Shown one piece after another: positions 1 through 13,200 of a stretch of DNA of 64,000 nt. The translations under genes and the position numbers were made by a program. The notes beneath the pieces are model-generated. The model was given only the letters and a program-made list of their open reading frames with translations. It was not told the origin of the DNA and ran no database searches. The stretch is from Hirsutella rhossiliensis (Eukaryota; Ascomycota; Sordariomycetes; Hypocreales; Ophiocordycipitaceae), in the NCBI RefSeq assembly GCF_020360975.1, contig NW_025408684.1, positions 372,001 through 436,000 on the forward strand, given 5' to 3'. The stretch's first letter is position 1, and each line of letters starts with the position of its first letter.

Positions 1-1305
1 TCTAAAAGCTTTATAAGTATACGCTATATAGCGGTAATAAGATTACTGCCCTTTTATAAGAAGAATAGCTAACTATCGATATTAATAAGGATACCTTAAT
101 ATCGGCTACTTATATAGACCGAGCTAAACGTAGTAGGAAGTCGTTATCGAATATCCTTTATACTATCTTATACTTTAAGTAGCGGGCGAAGTAGGTAATA
201 AGTAAGGAAATCGGGAAAAGGAAGGCTAATAGCCGCTACCTACGTTATAGCGCGTTTATATACTTTATATTAAAATACCCCTTCTTTTTAGCTAAACGGC
301 CTATAGTAGTTTAAGTAGCGAAGATAGAACCGCTCTTTACCTTAGATAATAAAGAGGACTCTACGCCCTTAGGCCTAAAGGAAAAAGACTAGCTCTAGAG
401 TAAAGATAGGCTCTAGAGCCTTAATTACTAGTACTAGTAAAGGAGAAGGAGGAATTATCCGCCTATATAAAAAAGGAGCCTACTTTAATATAGGTTATAA
501 TTAATAACTCTTTACTTATCGCTGCCCTTATAGATAAGGGCTACTAGTATTACGCTATAGTTAATAAGGCGCTTATATAAGAGATATAAGTACTAATAAA
601 GAAGATTGCCCTAAGGTAAGTAAAAGGCGCCTTAAGCACGATAGAAGGTATAGTAATTAAAGGTATTATATAGCTAGCTATAAAGGTCGACGGTTACTAT
701 AAGCTTATCGTAGCCTATATAATCTCTTAACTAAAGTTTCCCTTAATCCTTAGGAAACCCTAGTTATTATATATAGAGTTATACTTAGTTCTATACTAAA
801 AGAAGCTATAGTTTAGGCCTATATAACGGTAGGTTTACTATAATAATAGTTCTATAAGCGTTAAACTAAGTATATAAGCTTTATACTTAGCCTAAGAAGT
901 CCTTACCTTTATCTTTATAGGAACTATATAATAGGTAAAGTAGGAGGAAGGCTAAGCAGCGGCTAATATAGCGGTCTATATAGTTAGCTTAGTAGATATT
1001 AATAAGGCCTTTTAAATAAAGAAGCTAAAGTCGCCCTTTAAGCTATAGTAGTAGATACTAAAGCGCTTTTATAACCTCTTACTACTATTTAAGTCCTAGG
1101 AAGCGGATAAGCTTAACTTATATAAGCTAAGGGTAGACTATAAGATCGTACTTTATACTAATAAGAAGGGGTAAGAACTACCTATACTATTTAGACCGCT
1201 ATATAGTATATTATACGCGGAGCTACTAGTACTAAAAAAGACGCTAAGGGACCTCTTAAATAAGGGTTTTATTTAAGTAAGTAGCTCTAAGGTAAGAGCG
1301 CCGGT
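1..1305 (+). mobile_element. RIP-degraded Ty3/Gypsy pol fragment (protease to start of RT)
   Basis: No open frame survives, but reading through TAA/TAG on the plus strand gives recognisable Gypsy polyprotein. Around 500-580 is a retropepsin-like stretch (ALID-x-G, the active-site Asp-Ser/Thr-Gly region). At about 1180-1305 is the entry of reverse transcriptase, with the typical 'RPLYS(M)..(E)ELLVLKKTLRDLL-KGFI-VSSS-APV' pattern that precedes the RT palm. The frame stops where the LTR of the next element begins at 1306 and does not resume after that element ends at 9114, so this copy is truncated or rearranged rather than cleanly interrupted. Family assignment is fairly firm; the left boundary is outside the window. 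Confidence 0.7.
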
Positions 1306-1564
1306 ATAAGGGAACACGTATTATAGTATAATTAGTTAGGTAGTAAAGATAGCTAGAGGTACTACGCTATATATATTATATTCTCCTCGTCGTAAGACTA
1401 AAGCTTATAAGAAGAGGGATTTTTCCTCTTTAGTTAGAGTAGTAAGAGGTCTATAATATATAAGCGGGGTAAGTATAATTCCCTACTAATACCCTATTAA
1501 TATATTAATACTACGTACCTAAGTACTTTATTAGCCTATACCTCTTAGTAGCGCTCTTATAATT
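1306..1564 (-). repeat. Gypsy LTR (3' LTR by pol orientation)
   Basis: Near-identical to 8857-9114. Both begin at ATAAGGGAA and end at GCGCTCTTATAAT on the plus strand. The differences I can read are C/T or G/A transitions, as expected if RIP hit the two copies independently. Confidence 0.85.
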
Positions 1565-1929
1565 ATCTCCCCTCTTATATAAACGTCTTAGCTATATCTC
1601 TAATATATATTACTTTTACTATACTATATATATTTAGTTAAGAAGAAAGGTAGTTTTAGTTATATATCGCGCGTATACGCTTATATAAGTATACGTTAGT
1701 CTACGCTCTATAATATTAATAGTTATTATACTAGTAGTAGCCGCCGAGTAACCGTTACGGTATCGCCTATATATCGGCCGCGTAACTATAATATAAAGAG
1801 CGTATATATATATCTCCTACTTCTTCTATTTTCTTTTCTTCTTTAACTCTTCTACTTACGATTATTATAGAGTTTTACGCCCTTTTTTATTAATCCCTTA
1901 TACCTTTTTATATTACTTTTTATCGACGA

Positions 1930-3160
1930 TTTATTAACGATAATACCTTTTACGCTAAAGAAGATAAAGAACTATAACGCCGATTTCCTACGCTATATAT
2001 AGGAGTAAGTAGTAGCGGGTTTACCCTTAAAGCGTAAGCGATTGGCCTAGAAGTCTTATAGTAACGCTAGTTTCCTCTTAGTAAAGAAAGCTAAGAAAGG
2101 TATAGGGGAATCTTAGTCCTAGGAGACTTCTAGTCCGGGACCTAATATTAGCGAGGGTTATACCCCTATTACCCTATTAAATACCCTAACTCCGACTACT
2201 AATAAGCCTACCTTTATAGGCTAGGAAACTTATAAGTCTATTACCCCTATTAGCGATACTAATACTAGTAAGGAGATTATACTTAGGCGCTCTTAGGTAA
2301 GTACTAATAACCTAGCTACTTTATCTTAATAGGGCAGCTCTAGCTAATAAGAGGTCGTTGCCTAGGCCGCTCCTTAGAATAAGTAGGCTAATATTAACGA
2401 TAAGGCTTAGCTAAATAAGGGCTAAAACGATCTTAATACCTAGCTAAACGAGGGCTAAGATAACGATAATAGTAATAATAAAGATAGCCGCGATCTAACT
2501 CCTCTTACCGACGAACCTAAGAATAGCGGTACTAGAGACGAGGGCACCTAAGTAGCGGTATAAGGCGGTCGTACTCCTATAAAGAAGCGTACCCGATCTA
2601 AGGCTAAAGCCCGCTTAGTTAAGGCCTATAGGGTTATCCCTTATAAGCTTTAGTATATATATTATTTTAGGATAGTCGTTAAGGAGTATAATATAACTAA
2701 GCCTAAACCTATTAAGGTGCTCTCGATTAGCTATATTTTCTTAGGGGTTTCCTCGATATGCTATAAGTAGTACTATAAACGTGCCGCGACCTATAACTAA
2801 GTAAGTTTCCCTTTAACTTTAAATATTACGATTAATAAGCTAATCCTTCTTAAGGCCGCTACTTTTATATCTAGTAACTAGGCCGATATAGTCGCTATTA
2901 TTAAGTACTTATATAAGCTTAATAAGCTAAAGACCGGTAATAAGGATACCGAGGATAATAGCTTAAACGCGGGCGTGCTTATTTTTAAGGAGGCTAATCG
3001 GCGCTATCTTACTATTACGGTATAGTATTTAGCTAAGGCTTTTAACGCCGCTAAGACGGCCTATCGTAAGTCCTTTAAGACTATAGGTATATAGAAGTCT
3101 ACTATTATAAGTTTTATCTAACCCTTTTATTAGCGACCGCCTAATAATATACTAGGTCGA
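1930..3160 (+). pseudogene. Possible extra ORF opposite to pol in the Gypsy element
   Basis: Between the last recognisable pol sequence and the 3' LTR there is about 1.2 kb that reads on the plus strand as a protein-like sequence interrupted only by TAA/TAG. It has a Ser/Thr/Pro/Asn/Asp-rich middle, then a very basic segment near 2580-2630 (KKRTRSKAKAR), then a mixed hydrophobic/charged region to about 3150. I do not recognise the protein. Because RIP removes TGA and floods all frames with TAA/TAG, stop identity alone does not prove coding. It could be an accessory antisense ORF of the element, a captured gene, or non-coding. Confidence 0.3.
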
Positions 3161-3499
3161 GCGTGCTAACTACTATACGCTAATTAATAAGCGCCGTAAG
3201 CTTATTATTCGCCTTAACCCCGCGCCCTTATTCGATATCGCCTATATAAGCCTAGAGTACTAGGCCTAGGAATCCCGGTTAAAACTCTGCTTTATCGACA
3301 GCGATATAAGCTATACTTTATAGTAATACGCCTTACTATTTACTAAGGCTAAGGTAAGTACTATACTAATAAAGATAGGTCTTAACGCGGAGGATAAGGA
3401 AGGAGCGGAGGATAGGGTGGTTTTAGTATTTCTAGAGGTATTTAGTATAGCGAAGGGGGCGCCTTAGTTAGTTCTCGCTATACTAGCGAAGAAGAAGGG

Positions 3500-6400
3500 T
3501 AGTCGGAAGTAATAGATAAGTCTTATCTTTCTTTTATTTAGCTATAACTATCCTTCTCTCCTTTATTATTAAGGCCTTAGTAGAGTTATAGTTTAGTTTT
3601 ATTTTCCTTAATAATATTTAATAGGTAGTATAGATAGTTTTCCTTATTCTCCTATTTTACTATTTTATATATAGTTATAAGACGTTCGGGCGTACTAATA
3701 TATTAATAAGTCGGTAGCGATTTAGTAGGGATTTATTACCGATTTAATAGCGTCTCCCTACGCTAGTAGGTTTCCCTACCTTACTTAGTCTTACGCCTCT
3801 TTTTCCTAGTTAAGCGAGTAGTATATTCTTTAATAAGGTCTTAGCTATTCGCTATATCTTTAGTATCGACCTATTAGTTATACTTAGCTAGCTATCCTTT
3901 TTATTTAATAAGGAAAAAGGTATTACCCTTAGATCTCTTTTAGTCTTTAATCTCTTAGACTTCTTATTTACCTTCGTCGTCCTCTAAGTTTAGTATTAGT
4001 AGGGTTTCGCTATCTTTATAGGTATTTTTACGCTCCTTTTAAGGCTCTAAGAGACTAATATAAAAAACGTTATAGAGGCGTAAGTACTTCTTAGGGAGTA
4101 TAAGATAATATACTTACTTTCTAATAGCTTATAAGACTTAAAACGGTCTAATATACTTAGGTAAGAGTTTTCTTTTTTTATCCTTAAAGCGTAAATTCTT
4201 TATCGATAATACTATAAGGTCTCTTACTTTTAGTATAAGCGGTTAGTGCCTTAAATTATAGTATTTCGCTTACGATTTAATAGCCTTTCTTTAGTATTCC
4301 TTAAGCCTCTTTTATAGCTCTTATAGCCTAGTAACTCTTACTCTTACTTTAAGTACCCCCCTTTAAATAATATCGTTCTTAGTATTAATATAGAAGTTTA
4401 GTTAGTAACCTATTAACGCTTTATTAGGTAATAACCTAGTTATTGCGTTCTTTATATTATTATATATAAATTAAGTAATATATAAGAGTAACGCTTAGTT
4501 AGTTTATTCCGAGTTAGTAAAGTATCTTAAGTAGTATTATATAGCTTAGTTTATTCGTTTTATTTACTTATCGGTTTATAGGTAAAATGCCGTCGATAGC
4601 CTACGTTTTACTTATAAGATAAAATAGAGATTTAACTAGAACCTACTTATAAATAAGGACCCTCTATCTAAGATAATACCTTTCGGAGGTCTATATACTA
4701 ATTTAACTTAGTAATAGAATAATTCTACTAGCTCTAGGGCTATTATTATCTTAGAGATAGGAAAGAAGAGGCAATACTTAGTATATCGGTCTATAATTAC
4801 TAAGATCGTATTAACGTCTTATCTATTATACTATACTTTAGGTAGACCTATAGTAAAGTCTATTAATAATTCTTCCTATAGTCGTATAGGATATAGTAAC
4901 GATTATATAGTATTATAAGGGCGATGCCTCCTAAATACTATACCTTAATATATTAAGTATAACTAAATATATTTATTTATATCTTTTATTATTCTATCCT
5001 AGTAAAAGTTCCTCGCTAGTAATTCGCTAGTATGTTAGGAGCTAAAGTATCCTACTAATAGATCGTTATAAAAGAGCTATATTAGCTCTTACTATAAGGC
5101 TACCTTTAAAGGCACTATAATACGACCCTTCTATAGTAATAGTCTATCTAAGCGTATTAACTAAAAACCCTTTTCTTTTAAAAAGTCTTTAGTCTCCTTT
5201 AGCCTACTAATCGCTACGTTAACCGACTAAGTACGTTTTAGTAACTCTAGTAACGGTTCTAGAACTTTTACTATATAAACCTTTATATAGTAAGCCGCTT
5301 CTTTAGCGGTCTTCCTTAAGAGTAACTATTTATAACTAGCTCTCTCTTTAGCTTAATCGGCTAATTATTTAGGTCTCGCGCTTAAATTATTATAGTTTCG
5401 CTATAAATAAGCTTATATATTTTCCTTATATAAAGGCACTTTACTATACTTATATTAACTTAAGGTTAAGTATCTCCTTACCTATAAAAACGCCTTATTA
5501 TTTCTTTATATAAATATAGTATTAATAGTAGCTAGTTTCGCTTATAGCTTTAGTAATAGTTCTATAAATAAGGGCTTCTCGCCCTTATATCTAGGTATTC
5601 TCGATAGCGCGTCCGCTAGGTTAGATTTACCTATATAATACTTAATTGTAAAGTCGAATAGTGCTAAATATATATACTATCTTACTTACCTTCTATTTAA
5701 GGAGGTCTAGTATATAAACGTTTAAAGGTTATAGTAGTCCGATAATACCTTTACTTTATACGCTGCCCCTTTAATATAATATTACTAGTATTTAAATAAC
5801 TTAATAATAGTAAAGAGTTCTTAGTCTAGAATACTATAATTAAGTTTAGCTCTAGTAAACTTCCTTAACTAAAATGCGATTAGATAGTAACGCCCTTCGT
5901 TATTAGGTTAAGAGATAATTCTTACTATCGCGAATTACGATATATCTATTTTAATATAAATATATCTTTCTAGATCGTAATATTAAAGGAGTAGGGCTCC
6001 TTAAAAAGTATCCTTAAGAGCCTAAAACGCTACCCTTTTAGTAAGGTTTAGCTCTATACTCCCTAGCTTCTTTTTATTCTTACTCCCTTTTAGCAATATA
6101 GTTAAGGGCGCTATAACTCCTAAGTACCTATATATAAATTATTAGTAAAAATTATAGAACCTAAGGAAAACCTAAATATTATAGTAGGTTATAGGTTTAG
6201 GCTATTAAGCTATTGCCTTTACCTATTAAGGGTCTATCGATACCTTATCGATAAATAATATAAACCTAAGGAACTCGACTAACTATTAATAGAAGATATA
6301 CTTCGATAGTTTTATATAAAGCTCTATAGCCCTTAGCCTTTCTATTACTTATCCTAAGTATTTAGTATATTCTTCTTTTATTTTAAAGTATATAAGGATA

Positions 6401-8820
6401 TCGTCGAGGTAAACTACGTAGATTATATCTATAAGCCCCTTAAGCGCTTAATAGATATAGCTCTAAAACGTAGCTAGTACGTTAGTAAGTCTAAAGGGCA
6501 TTACTAGGTATTTAAAATATCTATAACGCGTTTAGAAAGCGGTCTTTTATTTATCTCCTTCCTAAATTCGAATACGTTAATACGTATTCTATATATTAAT
6601 CTTAGAAAAATACTTAGCTTCTTAATAGCGGTTAATAATCTCTAAAATAAGGGGTAAAGGGTACTAATTCTTTTACGTAACCTAGTTAAGTCCTCGGTAG
6701 TCTATATATAGCCGTAAGGTACTATCCTTTTTTAAAACGAAAAGGATAGGCGCCCTAGCTAGGCTCTTTAACTCCTAGATTATTTTCCTTTTTATCGCGT
6801 CTTAGATCTAGTCGCGTAATACTTAGAGTTCCCTTTATAATAGAGGGTAAATCGGTCTATAAAGAGGTTCTATATTAGGGATTAAATTAATTAAGTAATC
6901 TATTCCCTTTCTAGCTAGTAATAAATCGGATTTATTAGCTAAGAAGGTATCTTTAAACTAGTAGAAAGTTAGTAGGATTTCGGCTTATTCTTCCTATAAA
7001 ATCCCTTTATCCTTATCTTTATTTAGTAGCGGGATTAGCTTAGGATTAAGCGCTATTATATATACCCTTACCTTATTCCTATATTCCTAAAAGAATCTAT
7101 AAGGATTCTATAGGATTTCGCTACTTAGTTAATACTTAAACTACTACTATTATTTCTATAGGATAATATAGATATATTTATCCTCTAAGGTAGTAACTAA
7201 TAAAAGGATTAGTACTTAATTATTTAGCGTTAACTTATTAGTATTAATATAGAAATAAGTAATTATATTTTCGGTGCCTTTTATATTTATTATTTAGAGC
7301 GGTACTAATTATACTCTATACTCCCTTACTTTATTATTATTAAGCCTTAATAACTTAGGGTATAATAGCGCTACTTATAGTAATCCTTACTATCGGGTAA
7401 AGTATACGTCTATAAGGTTAATAGTACTATAAGTATCTAAGTATATAGGGACTTTAATAGGGTTTCGCCCTAATATTATTATAGGAGTTTTAAGTAACTA
7501 TCCTATAGGTATTAAGTTTACTAAGGGAGAGGCGTTTACCTTAATATCTTACCTTTTCCTTATTTTATAGTATTAAGTCTAAGAGTCTTTACTAGGGTTT
7601 CTACTTTTAAAGAATTAGTATATTCTATAGATAAGTATCCTAGCTTATTATATTAGAAATATATAATTCCCGATTAAGTAAAAGATCCTTTTCCTCGATA
7701 ATATCCCTTAGTTTAGCCCTTAGTAGGTATATTACTAGCTTACTAGTTATTAGTTAAATCGGTAGTATTTCCTTAACGATTTAGCTTAGCTTATTAACCT
7801 CTTTAATTCCTTCCCTTATATATACCGCCTTAGGGTATAGTACTACTTCTATTCCCGGTTCTACTAAGGGTAAAAGTAGTATTAGTACGTTGCCTCTTAT
7901 TAATAGTAGTATCTTAATATCGTTAAGCGACTTATATAAGCTCTTTCCGTTAATAGGTATAAATAGGTATCGAATAAAGGTTAATTTAGTCTTAAAGTTA
8001 TAGCTCTAGCTTAGCGAAAAACGTAAGAGCACGTGCCTTTTCCGATAGGCATTCGAAATACCTCTCTAAGGAGTTAAGGTATAAGCTAAACTCTAAGGGG
8101 GACTAGCCTTCTTATTAGCGAGCCTCCTTTAATTACGTCGCTAATAGTATCTCCTTATTTATAATATCCTTAATTAAGATAAGTATCTATTCCTTAAAGT
8201 ATACTTAATCCGTGCTATATTTAGTTTAATTAATCGGCGTCTATTCTTTAAGGTATTAGCGCTATCTTACTTTATAGTCGCTATATATATAATCTACCGC
8301 GTAGAGGATCTTTATTTTATTACGACGAAAGCGTCTAAGCGCTGCCTTAAAGGCGTTCTCTAGATCGTAAGTCTAGTCTAGACGTTTCCGTATATTAGTA
8401 GGTTAGGATAATTAAGCGATGTTTTTAATCTTAACCTCGCTACCGCGACTACTATCCGATTTAGGGGAGTAGGACCGTTGACGCTTTCCTAAATAGATAG
8501 CGATAGCACTAGCGCGTTTAGTAATTTCCTCCTCTAATTATATAACGCGGTCTTATAGGCGTTTCGTCTCCTCTAACTCCTTAATACGCGCTTATAGGGC
8601 TATAAGCTTTTCTTTATAAGTCGACGGTCTTATGCTTATAAGTAGCGATATCTTCGATATAGTTAGAATATCGTCCGTAATAGGGGTCTATTCTAAGGAT
8701 ATATCTTTTAGTTCTTTATCTCCTAAGTAAATACTTAATATATATAACGAAGAGGCCTTAACTAGTTAACTACTACGTCGCGCTATAGGAGCGTTACGTA
8801 GTCTTCTTTAAGTAGCTATC
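3500..8820 (-). pseudogene. Gypsy gag-pol remnant
   Basis: On the minus strand the 5' portion (about 8.8-8.3 kb) reads as a Glu/Lys/Leu-rich coiled coil (ELEE-KRL-DRVI-LEEEI), typical of a Gag amino terminus. The palm of reverse transcriptase is clear at about 6390-6425 (IIYVVYLDDIL). RNase H and integrase should lie between about 6.2 and 4.2 kb by element order, but I did not read individual catalytic residues there. Dozens of nonsense codons are present throughout; no product is possible. Confidence 0.7.
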
Positions 8821-8856
8821 TTTACTAGGTAACTAAAAAGGGAAGCTTTAGAAATT

Positions 8857-9114
8857 ATAAGGGAATATATATTACGGTATAATTAGTTAGGTAGTAGAGA
8901 TAGCTAGAAGTACTACGCTATATATATTATATTCTCCTCGTTATAAGACTAAAGCTTATAGGAAGAGGGATTTTTCCTTTTTAGTTAGAGTAGTAAGAGG
9001 TCTATAATATATAAGCGGGGTAGGTACGATTCCTTACTAATACCCTACTAATATATTAGTACTATATACCTAAGTACTTTATTAGCCTATACCTCTTAGT
9101 AGCGCTCTTATAAT
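8857..9114 (-). repeat. Gypsy LTR (5' LTR by pol orientation)
   Basis: Partner of 1306-1564, same start and end words. It lies next to the gag end of the interior on the minus strand. Confidence 0.85.
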
Positions 9115-9475
9115 ACTATACTTTATAATTTTATTTGTTTTTATACTAAAGGTTAAGTTTTTATTTAGCGTTTTTCTATTTTTTATATAGTATTTCTATA
9201 TCGATTCTTCCTTAGTCGAATATAGCTTATAGCCTTTATATATATTACTAATAATCTTTTAGTATACTATTATATTATTTATATTATACTTATACTTTTT
9301 TATATTTATAAACTTTATAGTTTAAGTATATATATTTATTATAATCTTTTTTATCGTATTTAACTTATTATATAAGCCTTTAAAAAATTAATAGTTTAAA
9401 TACTTTAAAGTAAGTAGCGTTATACTATTCTTTTATTTTAGCGTATTTATAGATTTTATATATCTCTAAATCTTA
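9115..9475. other. AT-rich RIPed spacer, no gene seen
   Basis: Very AT-rich sequence between the Gypsy 5' LTR and the Copia LTR. I could not assign it to a family. It may be a remnant of the Gypsy copy whose gag lies at 15.8-17.9 kb, if the Copia element inserted into it. Confidence 0.5.
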
Positions 9476-9955
9476 CGAAGAGAGATATAAGAAGTATATA
9501 AAAATATATAAAGGTAAAATTAAAAGTAAAGGGTCGGATAGGCAGGGCAGAGAGATTTAATTCTTACGGGAGCAGCAATTACGGTAGGGGAGTAATTATT
9601 ATATTGCCTTAATTATCCTTCTTTCCTCTATCTAACGCCCCTCTTTATACCCGTCTAGCATCTTAATTAATAAAGAAGATCCTACTTAAAGAAGCTACTA
9701 ATATCCCTTTAACTACCGAGCTTATTACCGGTTTTCCCCCTCCTTTCTAGCCGTTACCGGTATATCCGTCTTATCTCTCGCTACCTCTATAGGAAGCTAT
9801 CGCTACTTCTGCTTCCCCTCTTACCCCTACCCTCCTTTCTATACCTCTTTTTAGCTCCTTCTTCCTTTTTCTATACCGGGTGTTTTTAGCTTCCTTGGTC
9901 CCTCGTGCTAAGGGATATCTCTAAGAACTGCGAAATTAGGCTACGCTTCGCGACA
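9476..9955 (-). repeat. Copia LTR (3' LTR)
   Basis: Matches 15319-15798 over 480 bp from CGAAGAGAGATA to CTTCGCGA(C/T)A. This copy has more TA where the other keeps CA or TG, so it was hit harder by RIP. Confidence 0.88.
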
Positions 9956-10249
9956 CACCCCCTTAGCTATGGCCTGCCCCTTAAGGGCATAGCTAATACG
10001 GCTTCGGGCTAGTAAGCGTATAGAGGAGGTTCTTAGCTCTGCACTTCTCCCTTTACTCGAGGAAAGCAGGGGCCCCTTTCGGGTCCCTAGGCTCTTTTAG
10101 ACCTACTTAAGGAAAAGGGGCCTTAAGAGGGGAAAGTCCTATAAGAAAGGGGGCCTTCTTTAAAGGGAAAAACCTAATTAAAATAAGGGGCCCTCTAAAG
10201 GGAAAAACCTCTTCCTTTTCTTCGGCTATAGACGTTACCTTCTCGTACG

Positions 10250-13200
10250 TGCTATTAGCTCCTCTCGTAGACTCTTAAGGCGGGCTTCTAAGGATAGCTT
10301 CTCTCGAACGTCTTCTAGCCTAATTTACTATAAAAAGACAGCTAGCTTCTACTTCGGCAAGGGCTTCGTAAGACCATCGGCTTTTATTAATACCGTTAAA
10401 ACCTAATAGACGGAAATAAGTCCCCTTTAAACCTCTTAGCGTAACTAATGCTAGTAGATATCGATATACCGTAGCCGGGTCGATAACTTACTATTTTCCG
10501 TAAGAATTCGTATAGTCTACGTATTATCGTATTCTATAGCTAATAGGGTCGGAATTTATAGTCGTAACGATATTAGCAGCCGGCTAAGGAAAATCGCTTC
10601 TTTTAACGCTTCTAAAAGAGCTAGTAGCTTTGCCTCCGTACTCGAAGTCGTAATAGTAGCCTACTTCGAAGCTCTCTAAGTAATAGTTCCTCTAAAAAGG
10701 GATATAATATACCCCTATAAGGTCTTTCTATCTAAGGAATTGTCTATAAAGGACGAATCGCTTAAATAGAGGAAGATTTTAGTAGCTTATTTCTTCCTTT
10801 CTAGCCCTCTTAGGCGTAGACTATATAATCTCGTTAAATAGAGATAAAGGATAGCTCTGTCTGCTACTTCTTAATGCCTAGGGCTAGGATTCTAGTTATG
10901 CCTAGCTAGCTAGGAGACCGTAAAAGAGATATCCGGTCTAGTAAAAATAGCTAAAAAAAGTAAGGAGCCTACCTTCTATTAATATTAGTGTTTCTCTTAC
11001 TCCCTAGCTTAAAAGGACGGATTAAGTAAAAGCTCTTTGTCTAATATAGGCATAGAGGGAAGCTTCTTATCGAGGGAATTAGGGAGGAATTTATAAGCGA
11101 CCGTATCGATATAGGCGTCTTAGGTAAGCTAGATAGTCCGTTAAGACCTATTCCTAAGGATTCGTATCCCTAGGAACCACTTTAGCTCCCTTAGCCTAGT
11201 TATCTTATACCTTTATTATAGGCCTTATATAGCCTCCCTTATAGTAGCTTCTTCCTTTTTCGGGTACGCCTAGATAATATCGTCGACGTAGAAGAAGACT
11301 ATAATTTTACCCTTCTATATTATACACGGTTCCTAAGGGACTTTCGTAAAGCCTAGGGCTTCGAGGGAACCTATTAAATGCTATTGCTAAAGAAGGGGTA
11401 ATCTTCGTAGTCCGTATAGAGCTTTCCTAAGCTATAGAACCTTTCCTAGTTATTAGAAACTAGGAGGAAGTCGTATATAGATAACTTCTTCTTCCTTAAG
11501 TGGGCAGTTAATAAAGGCGTTAACTATATCTATCTAATCGAGCTCGAGGTCGAATTCTACTGCTATAGCTATAAGGGTCCGAAAAGACATCCTAGCTAGG
11601 GTGGTTGCCCTAGTAGGTAAATCCCCTTTTTCCTATTAATTCCTATAGATAACTAGCTAGGCTTTATACTTTTAAAGGAAGCCGTGTTTATTAGTCTTAT
11701 AGATAAAGACCTACTTATAGCTAAGGACCTGTTTTTCTCTTGCTTTTTCCTTAAGGACCTCTTCGAAAGATCCTATCTCTTCGTATAAGGCTAAGTAGTC
11801 TTTCTAGGCCTAGAAAAACTAGTCTCTAAAGGGGTGTTTTTCTAGCTGCTTTTAGTTTACTAGTAGGTCCGGGAGGTCTCTTTTATATACCTTCCTTGCT
11901 AATAGTGGCTTAAAAAGCCGGCCTACTATAAACGCTCCGTAGGAACCGTCTTCTATTAGCGTTAGGTAGAAGTCGGAAAAACGATCGAAATAGGGGAGAG
12001 ATTAGTCTTCTTTAGTATCCGTATCGGGCCCTATACCTTCCTTTGCTTCTCGAAGTAGGGATAAAAAGGCAGCTAGGTAATCCTTCGAGAGAGGTGCCTT
12101 TCCTACCCCCTTAGGGGCCGAGACGGGAAGACTAACTAAAAAAGCTACTTCTAGATCTTCTTCTTATTCCGTAAGAGGAGGCGTAGGAAGGTAGGCGTAT
12201 TCTAGCTCTACCGCTTTCCTATAGTCTCCTTCTTTGTCTAGATTATCTAATCTAGTAGCTTCCTCTTCTTCTTCTTCCTCGAAGTCGGCGTTATCCTCTA
12301 CTACTTCGACGTCGGTTTCTTCTTCCGTTTCCTTATCTAGGACCTCTTCTTAAGACTATTAGGAAGGGGGGATTTAAATCTTCTAAATTAGCTAACGTTA
12401 AGAGAGTAAGAGGGGCTATTAATCCCTCTTTCCGTCGAAGAAGCTAAATTCGTCGAAAATTATATCCCTAGTCAAAATAACCTTCCGTAGAAGAGGAATC
12501 TAGATCCGGAAGATATTTATAGAATTATAACTAACGAGGTAACTAATAAAGGCTCTAGGATTAAGCTTTCTTTTCTTCTTCCTTTTTAGCTATATATCGG
12601 CAGTTATTGCGTATGCCTTGCAGCTATAGGCACGAAGGTAGGCTAGCGAGGCCCTCTTCTTCGTAAAGAGCTTAAGGGGGGATTTCTAGTCTATTCCTTA
12701 GTTTAGTCCCCTAGGGTCCTTAGGGTCCCTCGGGGTCCGGTTCTAAAGGTAATAGGCGGTCTTAACGACTTCCCTCTAAAGGTCGTATAGAAGCCTTATA
12801 GTAAGTCTTATCGTACGGGCCCTTTCTATTATAGCACCCCTTAATCTTTCTCCCCTCCGTTCTAGGCCTAGGTATTCGGTGCTAACGGGAGGGGTAAAAT
12901 GCCCCTTTTTCGAAGCTAATTTAAGATATCCTTCGTAAATAGCTCTCCGTTAGACCGTATCTTCTTTACCTCGTAGCTAAAGTAGGATTTTATTTAGTTA
13001 ACGAAGTCCCGGAGGGCAGACTAGTTATACTTACTTAGGTAGGTCCGTAAGAAATAGGGGAAAACTATCCCTAAAAAAGCGTCTATAAAAAACATTACCC
13101 TAACGAAGCTTTCCTAATCCTTAGAGACGTTGGTCTAGTCGACCTAAATTTCCTTACACGGCTAGTCCGGCCGTATTAGGGTCCGTCTAGAAATTCGTCT

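Larger units (their letters stand above)
1306..9114 (-). mobile_element. Full-length Ty3/Gypsy LTR retrotransposon, RIP-inactivated
   Basis: Two direct repeats of about 258 bp (1306-1564 and 8857-9114) bound a 7.3 kb interior. Coding sense is minus: a coiled-coil gag-like N-terminus lies near 8.4-8.8 kb, and the RT catalytic box (Y-L-D-D-I, minus strand about 6390-6425) lies in the pol half, so the copy at 8857-9114 is the 5' LTR. All frames carry many TAA/TAG stops derived from CAA/CAG, and CpA/TpG is nearly absent, as expected for RIP. No convincing target-site duplication is visible. A second, plus-strand degraded frame occupies 1.9-3.2 kb, inside the 3' end of the element. Confidence 0.8.
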
